The notes: generated from the letters alone by a model not told the origin. Counted from the stretch's first letter, positions 27,918 through 39,129 are shown. The stretch: DNA of 64,000 nucleotides from Vulcanimicrobiota bacterium (GCA_003161435.1 PMOS01000030.1:37949-101948), one strand, 5' to 3'. Program-made: numbers and translations.

Positions 27918-29369
27918 TTAACTGCGGGCCAGCAGATCCAGCATCCGATCGATCCCCATATCGACCTGGCCGTCGTCGGCCCGCCGGTCGTTGACGATGA
28001 TCGCGAAGGCCACGCGCCCGTGGCGCCGGGTCTGCACGTAGCCCGCCAGGGCGTTGACGTTGCGGATGTGCCCGCTCTTGGCGCGCGCACGGCCTAGCGC
28101 GTCGTGCACCCGGCGCCAGCGCACGGTGCCCTCGATCCCGACGCGCGGCAGGGTCGCGACGAAGGCGGCACCGCCGGGCTCGGCCGCCGCGCGCGCCAGC
28201 AGCGTCGCCAGCGTGATCGGCGCGACGCGATCGCTGGCCGCCAAACCGCTGCCGTCGACGATGCGCAAGCCGTCCTGCGGCACCCCGTCTCGGACGAGGA
28301 TCTGGCGCTCGATCCGGCCGCCGCCCGACTCCGTGCCCGAGCCGCGCGTCGCGCCGAGCGCCCGCAACAGCTGTTCCGCGAAATGGTTGTTCGATTCGAG
28401 GAACATCTCGTGCACGATCGCGAGCAGCGGCGGCGAGCGGTGGCGCCAGAGCACGAGCGGCGCCACCGGGGCGACACCGACGCGCACGCCGCCGTCGACG
28501 GCGACGCCGCGGTCACGCAACATGGCGCGCGCGACTTGAGCGGCATAGCGCGGAAGGTCGATCACCGGACGCCAGAACGATTGCTCGTCGGCGACACGGC
28601 CCGCGAACGTGAAGTCGTTGCGGCCCGGGTCACGCTGGATCGTCAGCAGCGTGGTGTACGAGCTGAGCACGCTGCCGAAGACGCGCACCGCGTCCGACGA
28701 CGGCAACACGCGAATCCGCGCCGGCGCTCCCACGGCGGTCGGCACCAGATGAAACTCGACCGTCCCTTGATCGAGCGAGAGCGCGCTGGTGCCGGCGGCG
28801 TATCCGTATTGGAGGTCGTCGGGATCCCAAGCCGAGTTCGTCTCCGGGCCCGAGAACGTGCCTGCGTCCGCGATCAGTGCGCCGCGCACGTCGCGAACGC
28901 CGGCGCGCGCGACCGATCCGGCACCGCCGCGGAGATCGTCGCGGGTGAGCGTCGGATCGCCCGTGCCGACCAGATAGAGGTCGCCGTCGATCCGGCCGTC
29001 CCGCGGATCGGCGATCGACTCGAACGTCGTCGCGAACCGAAACGCGGGCCCCAACGTGGTGAGCGCAGCCGCGCCGACGAGCACCTTGAACGTCGACGCC
29101 GGCGTCAACGGGGATCGCTCCCGGCGAACGAACAGCGGCCTGCCGTCGGAGTCGACGATCGCGACGCCGCTCGTCGCCAGCGCCGACGCGCTCAGCGCGG
29201 AACGCAACCGCGCTTGGAGCGCCCGGACTTCGGGCTCGCTCCAACCGGGAGCGTTGGGGCCGGCGACGATCGGCGTCGGCCCGCTCGCCGGCCGTTCGGG
29301 CGTTCCGTGCGAACACGCCGAGACGGCCGCGAGCGCGAGCGTCGCAGCGGCGAGACGAATGAACGCCAT
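27918..29369 (-). CDS. dacB: D-alanyl-D-alanine carboxypeptidase/endopeptidase (PBP4 family)
   Basis: LTPASTFKVLVGAAAL (SxxK), FLESNNHFAEQLLRALGA, KSGHIRNVNALAGYV (KSG); lipobox-like ALAAVSACS. Confidence 0.9.
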   Translation of the reverse strand: MAFIRLAAATLALAAVSACSHGTPERPASGPTPIVAGPNAPGWSEPEVRALQARLRSALSASALATSGVAIVDSDGRPLFVRRERSPLTPASTFKVLVGAAALTTLGPAFRFATTFESIADPRDGRIDGDLYLVGTGDPTLTRDDLRGGAGSVARAGVRDVRGALIADAGTFSGPETNSAWDPDDLQYGYAAGTSALSLDQGTVEFHLVPTAVGAPARIRVLPSSDAVRVFGSVLSSYTTLLTIQRDPGRNDFTFAGRVADEQSFWRPVIDLPRYAAQVARAMLRDRGVAVDGGVRVGVAPVAPLVLWRHRSPPLLAIVHEMFLESNNHFAEQLLRALGATRGSGTESGGGRIERQILVRDGVPQDGLRIVDGSGLAASDRVAPITLATLLARAAAEPGGAAFVATLPRVGIEGTVRWRRVHDALGRARAKSGHIRNVNALAGYVQTRRHGRVAFAIIVNDRRADDGQVDMGIDRMLDLLARS

Positions 29370-29389
29370 CACACCATGCCGCCGCCGGC

Positions 29390-31930
29390 TCAGCCCGCGC
29401 TGAGCTCGTCGACGCGGCCTGTGCTGAGCTCGTCGAAGCGCTCGCGCAGCGTTTGGGACTCGGCGCGCAACCGGTCGAGCTCTTCGCGCAGCAGCGCCAG
29501 CTCGGCCGGCTTCGTCTGCTCTTCGCGCACCCGAATCGCGGCCTCGGCCGCATCGCGCCGCAAGCGGCCGTCGTCTTCCGCGGCGGCGAGCCGGTCGAGG
29601 GTCGGCAGCAGTCGCGCGTCCCCGAGCTTCTCCGCCGCGATGAAGGCCGAGATGCGCACGAGGTAGGCCGGATCCGTCAGCGCACGTTCGACCGCTTCGA
29701 ACGCGCGCGTCCGCGCCGCGTCGACCAGCGTGCCCAGCTGCGCGATCCCAGCGACCGCGGCCCGCCGCAACGGCTCGGGCCGGTCGGCGCGCAGCGCGTC
29801 TTCCAAGACCGGCAGCGCACGCTCGTCGGCCAGCGCCCCGAGCCCGCGCGCCGCTCCGGCGCCGATCGTCGCGCCCCACGAGGGCGTCGCCAGGCCGGCG
29901 ACGAGTGCATCGAACGCGCGCGGGTCGCGCGTCTTGCCGAGCGCGTGCAGCGCGCTACCCGCGACGAAGTACGACGGATCGTCGCGCAGGTTCAGCAGCG
30001 CCGAGGCCACCTCTTCGTCGCGCCAGTTGCCCAGCGCGTCGGCGACAGCACGCCGTACTTTGGGGTGCGCGTGGCCGGCGTTGCCAAGCAGCGTCGCGCG
30101 TGCCGACGGTGCGCGCGATTTTCCCAGTGCTACCGCAACCTCGACGCCGACGCCCCAGAACGGATCGTGCGCCAGCGCGTGGGCGAGCGCTTCGCGCGCC
30201 ACCCGGTTGCCGTCCTTCGTCAGCGCTTTGGCCGCGCGAATCCTCGCCGGCGGAGACGGATCGCCGCGCAGGCTCGCGACGTGCAGGTCGGTGCCGAGCA
30301 ACGACGTCCATGACGCGAGGATCCAGCCCGACGGATCGACGCGCACCAGCGCGGGCTCGCGTTCGAGCGGGACCGCGAACGTGCGCGACTTCGCGTCGAC
30401 GGTGAGTTGCACACGCGTCTCGCCCGGCAACGCCGCGTCGCCGAAATCGGTGCGGATCGTGTCCGGGAGCTCGCCCGCGAACCCGAGCTCGAGGTCGAAC
30501 ACGTACGCCGGATTCTCGTCGTCGACCGATTGCTTTTGCTCGATGGTGACGCGCGCGATCTTGCGCTCGCGATCCCAAGCGTAGCTGACGTCGAGCTGCG
30601 GATGTCCTCCCCGCTCGACCCACTGCGCGAAGAACCGGCGCGTGTTGCGGCCCGTCTCGGCCTCGATCGCGCGTACGAGATCGATCGTCTCGACGTTGCG
30701 CTGCGCGTTCTCGCTCACGTATCGCCGCAGCGAGCGCTTGAGGCGATTCCACCCCAGCTCGCCGCGCAGCATGTGCAGTACGGCGCCGCCCTTCTCGTAC
30801 AGGTGACGATCGAACAACTCGATCGGATCGCGGAACACGTTGCACACGATCGGCCGCCGGTAGCGCTCGGTATCCTCTTCGACGTAGCGTTGCACGCCGC
30901 CGAAGACGTCGTAGAGGTACTCGTCCCAGCCTTTCTCCGCCTCGAGCCAGACCGATTCGAAGTATGTCGCGAAGCCTTCGTTGAGCCACGCTTGCGCCCA
31001 GTCACGGCAGGTAACCAGGTCCCCGAACCATTGGTGGGCGAGCTCGTGCGAGACGAGAAAGTCCGCGCTGTAGTCGAGGTGCGCGCGCTCGTCGTGCAGC
31101 ACGCGATCGGTCTGAGTGGTCGCGGACGTGTTCTCCATCCCGCCGAAAACGAAGTCGGCCACGGCGATCTGCGAGTAGCGCTCGTACGGATACGGAACGC
31201 CGATCACCCGCTCGAACACGTCGACCATGCGCGGCGTATTGGCGAAGGCCCGCTCACCGTCGGCCTCCCGGCCGGGCAGGGTGTAGTACCAGATCGGCAC
31301 GCGGTCGTGCGGCTGGGCGATCTCGCTGAACGGCCCCGCCACCAAGGTGACCAAGTACGTCGCGTGCGGGATCCGCTGCTCGTAGCGGTAGACGGTTTCA
31401 GCCGGCCCTTCGGTCCGCTCGACGAGCGCCCCGTTGGCGAGCGCGAAGTGGCCCTTCGGCACGACGATGGTGGCGGACGTCGTCTGTTTCCCCGTCGGAT
31501 AGTCGAAGCACGGGAACCAGTACCGTGCATCGGTATCCTGGCTCTGCGTCCAGACGTGCCGCGGCGCGTGGCGGATGAAATACAGCCCGCGGCGCGGGCG
31601 TTCGACGAAATACTCGACCGCGAACTCGAGCTCAGCACCGGTTCGCAGCGGCGGATCGAGCGTGATCTCCAGCGTGTGCGCGGTCGAGCGAAACGGCAGC
31701 GCGCGACCATCGCCTGCCGTGACCGAGCCGACGACCAGATCGACGGCGTCGAGCACCAGCCGGTCGACGAAATCTTCGACGCCGCGGACCATCGTCGTGC
31801 ACACGCCGTCGAGCCGTTCGCGCTCGATATCCGGCCGCAGTCGCAGATCGATGTGCACGACGTCGACCGTCTTGTCGGGTCCGTATTGCGGCCGCGCTCC
31901 GGGCAGCGCAAAGGCACGATGATCGCTCAA
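29390..31930 (-). CDS. M1 family aminopeptidase with C-terminal HEAT repeats
   Basis: GGMENTSATTQ, HELAHQWFGDLVTCRDWAQAWLNEGFATY; C-terminal HEAT-like repeats (DPSYFVAGSALHALGKTRDPRAF...). Confidence 0.92.
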   Translation of the reverse strand: MSDHRAFALPGARPQYGPDKTVDVVHIDLRLRPDIERERLDGVCTTMVRGVEDFVDRLVLDAVDLVVGSVTAGDGRALPFRSTAHTLEITLDPPLRTGAELEFAVEYFVERPRRGLYFIRHAPRHVWTQSQDTDARYWFPCFDYPTGKQTTSATIVVPKGHFALANGALVERTEGPAETVYRYEQRIPHATYLVTLVAGPFSEIAQPHDRVPIWYYTLPGREADGERAFANTPRMVDVFERVIGVPYPYERYSQIAVADFVFGGMENTSATTQTDRVLHDERAHLDYSADFLVSHELAHQWFGDLVTCRDWAQAWLNEGFATYFESVWLEAEKGWDEYLYDVFGGVQRYVEEDTERYRRPIVCNVFRDPIELFDRHLYEKGGAVLHMLRGELGWNRLKRSLRRYVSENAQRNVETIDLVRAIEAETGRNTRRFFAQWVERGGHPQLDVSYAWDRERKIARVTIEQKQSVDDENPAYVFDLELGFAGELPDTIRTDFGDAALPGETRVQLTVDAKSRTFAVPLEREPALVRVDPSGWILASWTSLLGTDLHVASLRGDPSPPARIRAAKALTKDGNRVAREALAHALAHDPFWGVGVEVAVALGKSRAPSARATLLGNAGHAHPKVRRAVADALGNWRDEEVASALLNLRDDPSYFVAGSALHALGKTRDPRAFDALVAGLATPSWGATIGAGAARGLGALADERALPVLEDALRADRPEPLRRAAVAGIAQLGTLVDAARTRAFEAVERALTDPAYLVRISAFIAAEKLGDARLLPTLDRLAAAEDDGRLRRDAAEAAIRVREEQTKPAELALLREELDRLRAESQTLRERFDELSTGRVDELSAG

Positions 31931-31960
31931 ATATCGTCTCCGTCTATATTGATGGGCACG

Positions 31961-33484
31961 CTACATCGTCGCCGGGCGGGGTACGCTCGTGTCTTCCCAG
32001 CGCAAAATCCGGATCGCGTCCGGTCGCGGATCGTCACACCAGGTGAGGAAATACGTGCGGGCCGGCACCGAGTGTCCGGTTGGATCGGTGTACGAATACT
32101 CGAGATCCGGACCCGCTTTGACTTCACCGCACGCCATGTGCAGCCGGCGATCGAAGTCGCTGCGGCCGGGATAGGTCTTCGGTTGCCCCGGGATCGGCAC
32201 CAGCGCCTCCTTGTCGACGAACAGGATCCGGCGCGGGTGCATCTCGGCGTCGTACCAGTGTCGCGCCTCCTGCCCTTGGTGCGCGTAGCCGATGACGACC
32301 GGCGGTATCCCCGCGTCGTAGTCCATCTGCGAAGAGAAGCCGTATCCGTCGGTGACGACGACGGCGTCGTTGGCATCGGCCATGCGGCGCACGTCTTGCG
32401 CCAGCGGCCAGTAGGTGAAGATCTCGAACGGACCGTCGTTGCGCAGACTGGACCCGGTCGCGCGAAACTGCTCGTAGAGCGGCCCAGGGAAGGCGGCGGC
32501 TAGGAACAGGAACGGGATCAGCACGGCGGCCGGGACGGCACCGGCCGTCGCCCACAGCACGCGCGCGCGGTGCGAGAGCGACTCGAACGCAACGCCCATC
32601 CCGACGCACAACGAGACGTACGGCCCGAAGAACCAGTGCAGCTCGATGCGCTCGTGGAAGTTGAGCAGGATCAGCAGCGCGCTCAACGGGATCGAGGTCC
32701 ACGCGATGAGCGCGCTGCGCGGACGAACGAGGACCAGAAGAGCGGCGATCCACAGTCCGGGCGAGTAGGCAAAGGCGTTGGCCGCGAGATAGAAGAGCGG
32801 CCGCAGCGCCGACGGTTGCGCTTGGTGGCGCTGCTGGAACGCGAACACGAAGGTGATCCAGTCGTGAGTCGCGTTCCACGCGACGAACGGCGCGTACAGG
32901 ATCGCCGCGACCGCAAAGGAGAGCCCGAGGCCCTCGCGCCACAAACCGCGTCGCGCTGGCGCAAGCCCCCAGGCCACGATCCCGGCCACCAGCGCGTAGG
33001 CGAACATCTTCGAGAGCAGCGTGAACGCGATCGCGACGCCGAGTAACAGGTAGTCGCGGCGGTGATGTGTCTGCGACGCGCGCACGGTGAGGTACAGACA
33101 CAAGGCCCAGCCGGCCATCAGCGGCCCGTCGGGCGTCGCGATGACGAACCCGACCGAAAGCATCGGCGTGAGCGTCATGGCCAGCGCGGTCACCATTCCC
33201 GCGCGCTCGTCGCCCGTCAACCGCTGTGCCGTCGCGGCAGCCGCCAACGTCGCGACGACCCCGCAGCCCAGAAAGCCGAGCCGGATCCAGAGCGGGTTCG
33301 CGGTCACCCAATCGAACGGAAAGATCAGATACGCGACCATCGGGGGATGGTCCGCGTAACCGAGCGCGATGTGTTTAGCCCATTCCCAATAGTAGGCCTC
33401 ATCCCCGGTGAGCGGCACCTTCCATGCCGCGAGGCCACGCGCGAGCGTGACGAACGCGACGATGATCCAGGTCGCGTACTTCAT
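31961..33484 (-). CDS. ArnT-like/GT39-type glycosyltransferase family membrane protein
   Basis: LTGDEAYYWEWAKHIALGYADHPPMVAYLI followed by multiple TM helices. Confidence 0.85.
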   Translation of the reverse strand: MKYATWIIVAFVTLARGLAAWKVPLTGDEAYYWEWAKHIALGYADHPPMVAYLIFPFDWVTANPLWIRLGFLGCGVVATLAAAATAQRLTGDERAGMVTALAMTLTPMLSVGFVIATPDGPLMAGWALCLYLTVRASQTHHRRDYLLLGVAIAFTLLSKMFAYALVAGIVAWGLAPARRGLWREGLGLSFAVAAILYAPFVAWNATHDWITFVFAFQQRHQAQPSALRPLFYLAANAFAYSPGLWIAALLVLVRPRSALIAWTSIPLSALLILLNFHERIELHWFFGPYVSLCVGMGVAFESLSHRARVLWATAGAVPAAVLIPFLFLAAAFPGPLYEQFRATGSSLRNDGPFEIFTYWPLAQDVRRMADANDAVVVTDGYGFSSQMDYDAGIPPVVIGYAHQGQEARHWYDAEMHPRRILFVDKEALVPIPGQPKTYPGRSDFDRRLHMACGEVKAGPDLEYSYTDPTGHSVPARTYFLTWCDDPRPDAIRILRWEDTSVPRPATM

Positions 33485-34269
33485 TCGTGCGGTTCCGTCA
33501 GCCCGCCGTTCACGCCGAGCACCATCCCGTTCAAGAAGCCGTTGTCTTCGGCCGTTGCAAAGAGCACGGCCGCAGCGACGTCTTCCCACGAGCCTGCGTG
33601 TCCGGTCGGATTGTTGGCTGCGCGCGACGCGGCCGCGGCGCGGTCCGACGTCTTGTCGCGAATGTCACCGGGCTCGATCACGTTGACGCTGATGCCGTTC
33701 GCGGCTTCCTCGAGCGCCAGCGCACGGGCGAACGTCACGACCCCAGCCTTCGCCGCGCCGTACAACGCCATCCCGCGCGCCGGCTGGGTGACCGACGACC
33801 CGTTCATCCCGAAGTACACGATGCGGCCGTCGCGCCGGTTGCGCATCCCGGGCAGGACGGCGAAGGCGAGCGCGACCGCGGACCCGAGGTTGCCGTCGAG
33901 CATCGCGGCGTAATCGTCGAACGTGCAGCGCTCGAAGAGCTTCACGACGATCGGGCCGACGGCATGGACGAGCACGTCGACCGGACCGCGAGCAGCCTCG
34001 ATCGCGCGGACGACCTCGGCGGCGGCCTCGGGGCGCGCCAAGTCCGCCGGTATCGCGAGCGCCTCGGGATCGTAGGGGCGCAGGGCGGCGAGCGTCACGT
34101 CGGGCGGCGTCCCGCCGGGGCGGTAGGTGAACGCGACGCGGTCGCCGCGCTGAGCGAGCCGCAGCGCGACGCCCCGCGCCAGCCCGGCCGCGGCCCCGGT
34201 CACCAGGGCGAGACGAGGAGAACGTCGCCCGTCGATCTGCGCAGCCACGGCAAGTCGGTGAGACGCCAC
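33481..34269 (-). CDS. SDR family oxidoreductase (start uncertain)
   Basis: ALVTGAAAGLARGVALRLAQRG, VDVLVHAVGP, ALYGAAKAGVVTFARALALEEAANGISVNVIEPGDI. Confidence 0.85.
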   Translation of the reverse strand: MASHRLAVAAQIDGRRSPRLALVTGAAAGLARGVALRLAQRGDRVAFTYRPGGTPPDVTLAALRPYDPEALAIPADLARPEAAAEVVRAIEAARGPVDVLVHAVGPIVVKLFERCTFDDYAAMLDGNLGSAVALAFAVLPGMRNRRDGRIVYFGMNGSSVTQPARGMALYGAAKAGVVTFARALALEEAANGISVNVIEPGDIRDKTSDRAAAASRAANNPTGHAGSWEDVAAAVLFATAEDNGFLNGMVLGVNGGLTEPHE

Positions 34270-34315
34270 ACCTTCATCGGCCTGCCGCGGCCGCGCTATC
34301 GGTCGAGAACGAGCG

Positions 34316-35443
34316 TCAGCGGATGCTGAGCCGCTCCCGGAACGGCGGGGTCGTCGCCCCGGTCCGCGGGTCATCGGCGTTGATCGCCAGGACCAACTGG
34401 CTGCCGCCCGGCGCATCGATGCTCACCTGGGTGGTGAAGTAGCCGCTGCCGTCGGCGGTCAGGCTGTAGCTTGCGCTATTCGTTCCGCCGCCGCCGAGCA
34501 AAGCGCCGACGAGCCCGCCGACCGTCCCGGGGCTGCCCGACACGCCCACCTGGACGGTGACGTGCGCGCCGGGGATCGTGCGTCCGGAGACGACGAACTG
34601 GTTACCGACCGTCGTCCCGTCGCGCGGCCGGACCTCGCCGATGGCGTCGACCATCGCCGCCGAAGTTCCCGACGTGAACGACCAGACACGGACGAACGGT
34701 TGACCGTTGTTGTCCGTCCCCGAGACGCGGACGCGATGAACGCCCGGACGCAACGGCGAGCGGGGAACGTAGGTGAACCCGCGCGGCGAGCGCGTCGAGT
34801 CGTTGGTGACCTCGAGCTGGTCGAGCGAGATGCGAATGGTGTTCGGGTCGACCTCGCCGCCCCCGAACACCGCCTCGATCAGCGGCCGGTTCGATGCGGC
34901 GGTGCTGCCGCGCGCCGGCCGTTCGTTCACGAGGGTGATCGAGCCACTATCACCGTTCGGGGCGGGCTGCGGCGTGATGACTTGATTCGGCGGCATGGCG
35001 TTTCCGCCGCCGCCGCCGTTCGTGTTGATCGCGACGATGTTGTTGGTGCCGTCGTAGTTCACCGATGCACCGAGCGCCTGCGATACGAAGCGAAGCGGGA
35101 CGTAGGTCGACGCGCCGATGATGAACGGAGCGACGTCGACGGTCTGCGGCTGCCCGTCGACGACGGCTTGCTGCGAACCGATCTTCAGCGACACGGTGTG
35201 CCCACGGCCGGTGGCGTTGATCGTGCCGTTATCGTACACGACCGTCGCACCGAGCTGTTCGAACACCCCGCGCAGCGGAACGAAGACGCGGCCCGAGCGC
35301 TCGGTCGGCGCCGGATTGAGGTTCGCCGGCTGACCGTTCACCGTGACGCTCACCGGACCCGCGCCCAGCGCGGGGAAGGCAAGCGTCGTCAAGAGAGCGA
35401 TCGCGCCGAGTGCGGAGAGGCGTCGCGAGATGGAAGAGTGCAT
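34316..35443 (-). CDS. Copper amine oxidase N-terminal-domain (stalk) secreted protein
   Basis: RVFVPLRGVFEQLGATVVYDNGTINATGRGHTVSLKIG...YVPLRFVSQALGASVNYDG. Confidence 0.8.
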   Translation of the reverse strand: MHSSISRRLSALGAIALLTTLAFPALGAGPVSVTVNGQPANLNPAPTERSGRVFVPLRGVFEQLGATVVYDNGTINATGRGHTVSLKIGSQQAVVDGQPQTVDVAPFIIGASTYVPLRFVSQALGASVNYDGTNNIVAINTNGGGGGNAMPPNQVITPQPAPNGDSGSITLVNERPARGSTAASNRPLIEAVFGGGEVDPNTIRISLDQLEVTNDSTRSPRGFTYVPRSPLRPGVHRVRVSGTDNNGQPFVRVWSFTSGTSAAMVDAIGEVRPRDGTTVGNQFVVSGRTIPGAHVTVQVGVSGSPGTVGGLVGALLGGGGTNSASYSLTADGSGYFTTQVSIDAPGGSQLVLAINADDPRTGATTPPFRERLSIR

Positions 35444-35534
35444 CGAGTATGGGAACCTCCGAGCGCGTAGTAGACGGAAGTCCCCTTACCCAATCGTACG
35501 TTTTTGCAATATCGGCGGCGAAACCAGTAAGCGG

Positions 35535-38500
35535 TCAGTCGCCGTGCGCGCCCGCCGGAATCGAAGGAACCGCGGGCTCGTTCGATCCCACCTGCCGCTC
35601 GCTGCGCCGCGCGCGCCGATCGGCGAACCAACCGGCGATGCGATTCGCCGTCACGTACATCGCCGGCACGAGGAACAGCGTCAGGAAGAGGGAGCTGAGC
35701 AGCCCCCCGATCAGCACGATCCCCATCGACTGACGAATCTCGCCGCCTTCGGTATTTCCGGTCGCCAACGGCAACATGCCGAACACCATTGCGGCGGTCG
35801 TCATGACGATCGGCCGCAAGCGCGTCCCGCCCGCCGTGAAAATCGCCTCGACGTAGGTGAGCCCGCGTTTCCGCAGCGTGTTCGCATAATCGACCAGCAG
35901 GATGCCGTTCTTCGCGACCAAGCCGAACAGCATGATCAAACCGATCGCCGAGAACAGATTGATCGTCTGCTGCGTGATCGCGAGCGCAAGTAGCGCGCCG
36001 ATGATCGCCACCGGGATCGAGAACATGATCACGAACGGCGTCACGAACGAGCCGTACAGGATCACCATGAGGCAGTAGATCAGCGCGATCGAGGTGATCA
36101 GCGCGAAACCCATCGAGCCCAGGAACTCCAGGAAGAATTTCGAGTCGCCCTCCGTGCCGAGCGTCACGCCCGAGGGCAGAAAGCCGGGAGTGTGCAGCTG
36201 GGTGTTGACGAGTCCCATCACTTCGCCCAGTGTCGTTTTCGAGCTGTCGATGTCGCCGTTGACGCGTGCGATGACCTGCTTGTCGACGTGCTCGATCTTG
36301 GTCGGCGCGCGGTCGAAGGTGAACGTCGCGATCCGGCCCAGCGGCACGAGCGAGTTGTCGTTGGCGCGCACCGGAATGCGCTCGATCTCGTCGATCGAGT
36401 TGCGGTCGCGGATCGGGTACTGCAGCAGCACGTTGACCAATCCGTTCCAGGTGCGTACCTTCGTCGCGACCACGCCGCCGACAGCCGTACGAGCGACCAG
36501 CGCGGCCGCGCCCGGCGAAACCCCGAGGACGGCGGCGCGCGACGGGTCGATGCGCACGGTGAGGTGCGGCGCCGAATCCTCCGCGTTCGTCTGCACGTTG
36601 ACCGTGCCCGGAATGGAGCGGATATACGCTGCGAGCTTATCGGCCGCCGGCTGGATCACGTCGCCGGGACCCGACAACGTGAACGAGATCGGCAGTCCGC
36701 TGCCGCCACCGCCGCGGCCGGTGATCGTGACCTCGGCGCCCTTGACGACGGGCGGAATGATCGCACGCAACTTTGCGACGACCGCATCTTGGTCGCGCCG
36801 GTGATCCTTGCGCAGCGTGATGTTGAACGTACCGACGAAGCCGCCGTCGGTCGAACCCCAGCCGTCCGGCTTCGTTCCGGCGTAGGTGCGCACGGTGTCG
36901 ACGGTCGTGAAGTTCGCCATGACGGTGTTCTCGATCTTGACCAGCGTCGCTTCGGTTGTTGCAAGCGGGGTGCCGACCGGGAAGGTGAGGTCGCCGTGGA
37001 TCTGCCCGTTTTTCGAATCGGGGACGAACGCGGTCTGCACGGTGTGGTGCGTGAGCGCGAGCAGAACCATACCCGCGCCGACCGCGAGGCAGCCGACCGC
37101 ACCGGTGACCGACGCGCCGGCGTGCGAGCCTTCCATCCAAAATCCAGGGAAACGCACGGGTGAGATCCTCGTCCGCGCGAGCGGCGTGCTCCGGATGAAT
37201 ATCGGGGTGCCCGCGAAGAGGCGGCGTCCGCGGAGCATGCGACCGACCGGGATCCACAGTAGCGTCAACACGGCGAGCGCCGCGTCGACGCCGCCGATCA
37301 CGATCATCGCCTGCACTCCGGCTACCAAGGTAATCGCGTTGACGACGAGCAGCACGCTGAACCAGAACGTCATCCAGCGATGGCGGACGGTCAGCGGCAG
37401 CGCAGAGTTCTTGTACATCAAGGTCAGCCAATCGAAACCGCTCTGGAACCACACGAGGAACCGGGGCGGCACGGGGCTGCGTCTGAGCACCGACCATTTC
37501 GCAGCCAGCACCGGCGTGAGCGTGAACGACACCAGCAGCGAGAACAGCGTCGCCACGGTGACGACGATCCCGAACTCCTTCATGTACTGACCGACAAACC
37601 CGCTCAGGAACGCCAGCGGCAGGAAGACGACGACATCGACCAGCGTGATCGCAATCGCGGCGCCGCCGATCTCGGTGCGCCCGCTGATCGCCGCGTCGCC
37701 GGGCGATTGCCCCATGTCGCGATGCCGAGTGATGTTCTCGAGCACGACGATCGAGTCGTCGACCAAAATTCCGATGATCAGCGAAAGCCCCATCAGCGAG
37801 ACATTGTCGAGCGTCAGGCCCAGCGCGTGCATGGTGATGAAGGTCGCGAGCAGCGAGCTGGGGATCGCGACCATTACGACCGCGGCGTTGCGCCAAGCGT
37901 GCAGGAACAGCATCAGCACCAGCGCGGTGAGGAAGATCCCTTCAAACAGCGACTGCAGCACGCCGTTGAGCGAAGCCGTGGTGTAGTCGGCCGGCGCGAA
38001 CAGCTCGTGGAACTCGATCTGCGGGTACTTCTTCATGATCCCGAGCATCTGCGCGCGCACGACCTTGGTCGTCCCGACCTCGTCGGAGTTGATCGTGCGG
38101 TTGACGTCGAGGATCAGACCCGGCGCCCCGTTCATGTGCGAGATCAGGCGCTGCTCCTGGTGCGTGTCGGCAACGTTCGCAACGTCGCGGATGCGCAGCG
38201 TGGTCTGCGCGCCGCTGAGCACGGTGAGCGGCAGATCCGCGATGTCTTCGGCGGAATTGACCTCAGCGTGAACGGAGACGGTCGTCTCGACCGTCGGTTT
38301 GTCGATGCGCCCGCCCGGCAGGTTGCTGTTGTTGACGTTGATCGAATTGAACACGTCGGGCAGGGTTGCGCCCGCGCCCATCAACCGCAGCGGGTCGGCA
38401 TTGACGTCGAACTCGCGCACCGCCGCTCCCTCGAGATCGACGGTTTCGACGTTGGGGATGTGGCGGATGTCCGAGATAACGCGATCGTTCAACACGTCCG

Positions 38501-38957
38501 CCAGCGCGGAGGCGGTGAGCGTCTTCGAGTCGATCGCATACGTGACGACCGGAGCCTCAGCGCCGTTCTTGATCACCTGCGGCGGGTCGAGGTCGGTCGG
38601 CATGTAGACCCGCGCCGTGTCGACACGGCGCTGCACATCGATCGCAGCGAAATCCAGATCGGTGCCGAGCTGGAACTGCACGACCACGACCGCCGATCCT
38701 TCTTGCGCCGTCGCGTTGAGCGTGTCGAGGTGCTCGATGCCGTCGACCTGGTCCTCGATCGGCTTGATGACCAGCCGCTCCATCTCGGCCGGCGACGCAC
38801 CCGGATAGCTTGCCACGACGACGACCACGGGGAAATTAACGTTCGGCTGAGAGTTCTTCCCGAGCTGCGTGTACGAGATCACCCCGAACGCCGCCAGTGC
38901 GATGAAGAACATCGCGACGATGATCGGGCGCTGAATCGAAAACCGTGTCAACCACAT
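35535..38957 (-). CDS. RND efflux transporter permease (HAE1/AcrB family)
   Basis: MWLTRFSIQRPIIVAMFFIALAAFGVISYTQLG; SLMGLSLIIGILVDDSIVVLENI; GLVAKNGILLVDYAN. Confidence 0.95.
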   Translation of the reverse strand: MWLTRFSIQRPIIVAMFFIALAAFGVISYTQLGKNSQPNVNFPVVVVVASYPGASPAEMERLVIKPIEDQVDGIEHLDTLNATAQEGSAVVVVQFQLGTDLDFAAIDVQRRVDTARVYMPTDLDPPQVIKNGAEAPVVTYAIDSKTLTASALADVLNDRVISDIRHIPNVETVDLEGAAVREFDVNADPLRLMGAGATLPDVFNSINVNNSNLPGGRIDKPTVETTVSVHAEVNSAEDIADLPLTVLSGAQTTLRIRDVANVADTHQEQRLISHMNGAPGLILDVNRTINSDEVGTTKVVRAQMLGIMKKYPQIEFHELFAPADYTTASLNGVLQSLFEGIFLTALVLMLFLHAWRNAAVVMVAIPSSLLATFITMHALGLTLDNVSLMGLSLIIGILVDDSIVVLENITRHRDMGQSPGDAAISGRTEIGGAAIAITLVDVVVFLPLAFLSGFVGQYMKEFGIVVTVATLFSLLVSFTLTPVLAAKWSVLRRSPVPPRFLVWFQSGFDWLTLMYKNSALPLTVRHRWMTFWFSVLLVVNAITLVAGVQAMIVIGGVDAALAVLTLLWIPVGRMLRGRRLFAGTPIFIRSTPLARTRISPVRFPGFWMEGSHAGASVTGAVGCLAVGAGMVLLALTHHTVQTAFVPDSKNGQIHGDLTFPVGTPLATTEATLVKIENTVMANFTTVDTVRTYAGTKPDGWGSTDGGFVGTFNITLRKDHRRDQDAVVAKLRAIIPPVVKGAEVTITGRGGGGSGLPISFTLSGPGDVIQPAADKLAAYIRSIPGTVNVQTNAEDSAPHLTVRIDPSRAAVLGVSPGAAALVARTAVGGVVATKVRTWNGLVNVLLQYPIRDRNSIDEIERIPVRANDNSLVPLGRIATFTFDRAPTKIEHVDKQVIARVNGDIDSSKTTLGEVMGLVNTQLHTPGFLPSGVTLGTEGDSKFFLEFLGSMGFALITSIALIYCLMVILYGSFVTPFVIMFSIPVAIIGALLALAITQQTINLFSAIGLIMLFGLVAKNGILLVDYANTLRKRGLTYVEAIFTAGGTRLRPIVMTTAAMVFGMLPLATGNTEGGEIRQSMGIVLIGGLLSSLFLTLFLVPAMYVTANRIAGWFADRRARRSERQVGSNEPAVPSIPAGAHGD

Positions 38958-39129
38958 ACAGCGTAGGCCGTCCTCTCGTCAGCCGCCCGAAACTACGAGC
39001 CCGGATGGCCGGATGTTTCGGCCTTACTACTAATTTTACCGTTGTCGTCTTGGGCGCGTCCCGGCGGCCCCCGACATCGAACCGCCGAGCCATCAAAGAC
39101 GGCTCGGCTCTCGAAGTAACATTGAGGGT